Below, piece after piece: positions 15,370-16,227 of a DNA stretch of 16,227 nucleotides. The notes beneath the pieces were generated by a model. The model was not told the DNA's origin. It saw only the letters and a program-made list of their open reading frames with translations, and ran no database searches. Positions within the stretch are counted from its first letter, which is position 1. Each line of letters opens with the position of its first letter. The position numbers and the translations under genes are program-made. The DNA is from JAGKXB01 sp964498835 (lineage in GTDB: Bacteria > Pseudomonadota > Gammaproteobacteria > Burkholderiales > Burkholderiaceae_D): positions 1 through 16,227 of the forward strand of contig CAZCIX010000046.1 of assembly GCA_964498835.1 (NCBI GenBank), read 5' to 3'.

Positions 15370-16059
15370 ATGTTAATGCATCACAAATCTTCTACCCGCC
15401 AATCCGGCTTCACATTGGTAGAAATTGCCATTGTTTTAGTCATTATTGGTTTATTGTTAGGGGGTGTATTAAAAGGACAAGCATTAGTCGACAGTGCAAA
15501 AGTCAAAGCCCTGCAAGGCGAATTTCAATCTGTACAAACCATGTACAACGCTTATGTTGATAAATTTAAAGCTGTTCCAGGTGATGATGCTGATGTTGCT
15601 AACCATTTACCAGGCACTCCAACTGTCAGTACAACTAATCCTGGCAATGGGTTGATTGACAATATTGACTGGACCGGCGCCGCTGCTCCTGTTGCAACCA
15701 ACAAATCTTCCTTGTTCTGGCAACACGTTAGATTGGCGGAATTAGCAACTGGTGCTTACACTTCTGGACAAGCGAAGAATGCAGTTGGCGGTTATCTAGG
15801 TATTACCTCTAACTCAAATCTTTTACATCCAACAACACCATCAACGACTTCGGGACTGCATGTGATTTGTAGTAGTGCAATTCCAGGAAAACTGGCTCGG
15901 CAGCTTGATATTGCTATGGATGATGGTGTTCCTAATACAGGAAGTGTCTATGCCTCAGCACAAACAGGAGCTGGTTTGGCAAATTCAGTAAAAACTGCTA
16001 CAGCATTAGCAACTGCGTACTCAGACACGGCTAATTACACCGTTTGCCAATCGTTTTAA
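15370..16059 (+). CDS. Class III type IV prepilin, probable major pilin
   Basis: This 229-residue prepilin has a short basic leader, cleavage site SG/FTLVE after Gly13, Glu at mature position 5 (residue 18) and a hydrophobic helix to about residue 35. The start of the mature domain is the common KGQALVDSAKVKALQ, EFQSVQTMYNAYVDKF and AVPGDD pattern found in many betaproteobacterial and MshA-like pilins. Two cysteines (167 and 226) could form the C-terminal disulfide loop. MDDGVPNTGSVYA (about 183-195) is a conserved loop of this family. It follows the kinase gene after 72 bases, has a strong ribosome binding site and is followed by a terminator. It is thus likely expressed as a separate, abundant unit. 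That it is the major subunit of the neighbouring machine is inferred from position and layout. Confidence 0.88.
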   Translation: MLMHHKSSTRQSGFTLVEIAIVLVIIGLLLGGVLKGQALVDSAKVKALQGEFQSVQTMYNAYVDKFKAVPGDDADVANHLPGTPTVSTTNPGNGLIDNIDWTGAAAPVATNKSSLFWQHVRLAELATGAYTSGQAKNAVGGYLGITSNSNLLHPTTPSTTSGLHVICSSAIPGKLARQLDIAMDDGVPNTGSVYASAQTGAGLANSVKTATALATAYSDTANYTVCQSF

Positions 16060-16087
16060 CAAAAAAACAATAAGAGCTTTACTTCGC

Positions 16088-16122
16088 AAAATCCCGCTGT
16101 ACGTAAGTCAGTGGGATTTTCT
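16088..16122 (+). terminator. Rho-independent terminator after the pilin gene
   Basis: AAAATCCCGCTG (16088-16099) pairs with CAGTGGGATTTT (16109-16120) over 12 positions with a single G-U wobble, around a nine-base loop. The 3' arm ends in a T run. It lies 28 bases after the pilin stop. The A-rich 5' arm could let it serve a convergent reverse-strand transcript too, but less well. Confidence 0.85.
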
Positions 16123-16130
16123 ACTTTTGA

Positions 16131-16160
16131 GGCTGTGACCAGCCCCCCCGCCCCGCGGGC
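16131..16160. other. GC-rich hairpins and C-run between convergent genes
   Basis: GGCTG (16131-16135) pairs with CAGCC (16140-16144) around a four-base loop. A run of seven C follows (16143-16149), then GCCC/GGGC (16150-16153 and 16157-16160) around a three-base loop. The base composition stands out from the AT-leaning surroundings. It could be part of the terminator of a reverse-strand gene, though no T run follows on that strand. Confidence 0.4.
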
Positions 16161-16167
16161 ATAAATG

Positions 16168-16227
16168 TCAGCCACCCTGCTGATCACGTGCCAAGTGAAT
16201 GCTATTCAACAATGCCTCAGTTTGAGC
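16168..16227 (-). CDS. Possible 3' end of a convergent gene, product unknown
   Basis: The reverse strand is open from the window edge for 19 codons to a TGA at 16168-16170. The sequence AQTEALLNSIHLARDQQGG looks like an amphipathic helix at a protein C-terminus. It is too short to identify. A convergent gene would fit the terminator and GC-rich hairpins that lie between it and the pilin gene, but an open stretch of this length can occur by chance. Confidence 0.3.
   Translation of the reverse strand, partial: AQTEALLNSIHLARDQQGG

Noticed and set aside
1..16227. CRISPR arrays, tRNA or rRNA genes, insertion sequences
   Set aside because: I saw no regularly spaced repeats, no cloverleaf or rRNA-like sequence and no transposase or terminal inverted repeats while reading the window.

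Overview
The window is a low-to-moderate GC stretch of a proteobacterium, most likely a betaproteobacterium of the Burkholderiales type. The best marker is the partial reverse-strand gene at the left edge, whose product matches PhaM, the activator of polyhydroxybutyrate synthase and granule/nucleoid linker of that group. I cannot name the genus.

Layout: 1-518 is phaM, reverse strand and truncated by the window edge. A divergent intergenic region (519-719) follows. From 720 to 15297 runs a long, tightly packed, co-directional cluster of type IV pilus / MSHA-like biogenesis genes: an ExeA-type AAA+ ATPase fused to a SPOR-like periplasmic domain, an MshL-type lipoprotein secretin, a TPR protein with one membrane anchor, an MshE-type assembly ATPase with a c-di-GMP-type MshEN domain, an MshG/GspF platform protein, then an MshI/GspL-like, an MshJ/PilO-like and a small MshK-like protein. 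These are followed by a GspK-like minor pilin lacking Glu5, a secreted cysteine-rich protein with an Ig-like domain, a second minor prepilin that shares its globular domain with the first, a receiver-Fis response regulator and a histidine kinase. Gaps are mostly short, and several junctions overlap (ATGA at 5425 and 10946, TAATG at 13624, a 23-base overlap at 14197).

A separate short unit follows: a class III prepilin, probably the major pilin (15370-16059), with its own strong ribosome binding site, a possible promoter and a convincing hairpin terminator (16088-16122). The last 60 bases may hold the 3' end of a convergent gene on the reverse strand.

Working model (inference): the ExeA-SPOR protein helps place the MshL secretin through the peptidoglycan. 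MshE, under c-di-GMP control, drives MshG; the MshI/J/K-like proteins couple the inner-membrane motor to the secretin. The 15370 pilin forms the fibre. The two related minor pilins, with the Ig-like protein encoded between them, may form a priming or tip complex, and the embedded two-component pair may regulate pilus or pilin expression. No prepilin peptidase, no retraction ATPase and no GspH/I/J-type set are encoded here, so these must lie elsewhere or be absent.
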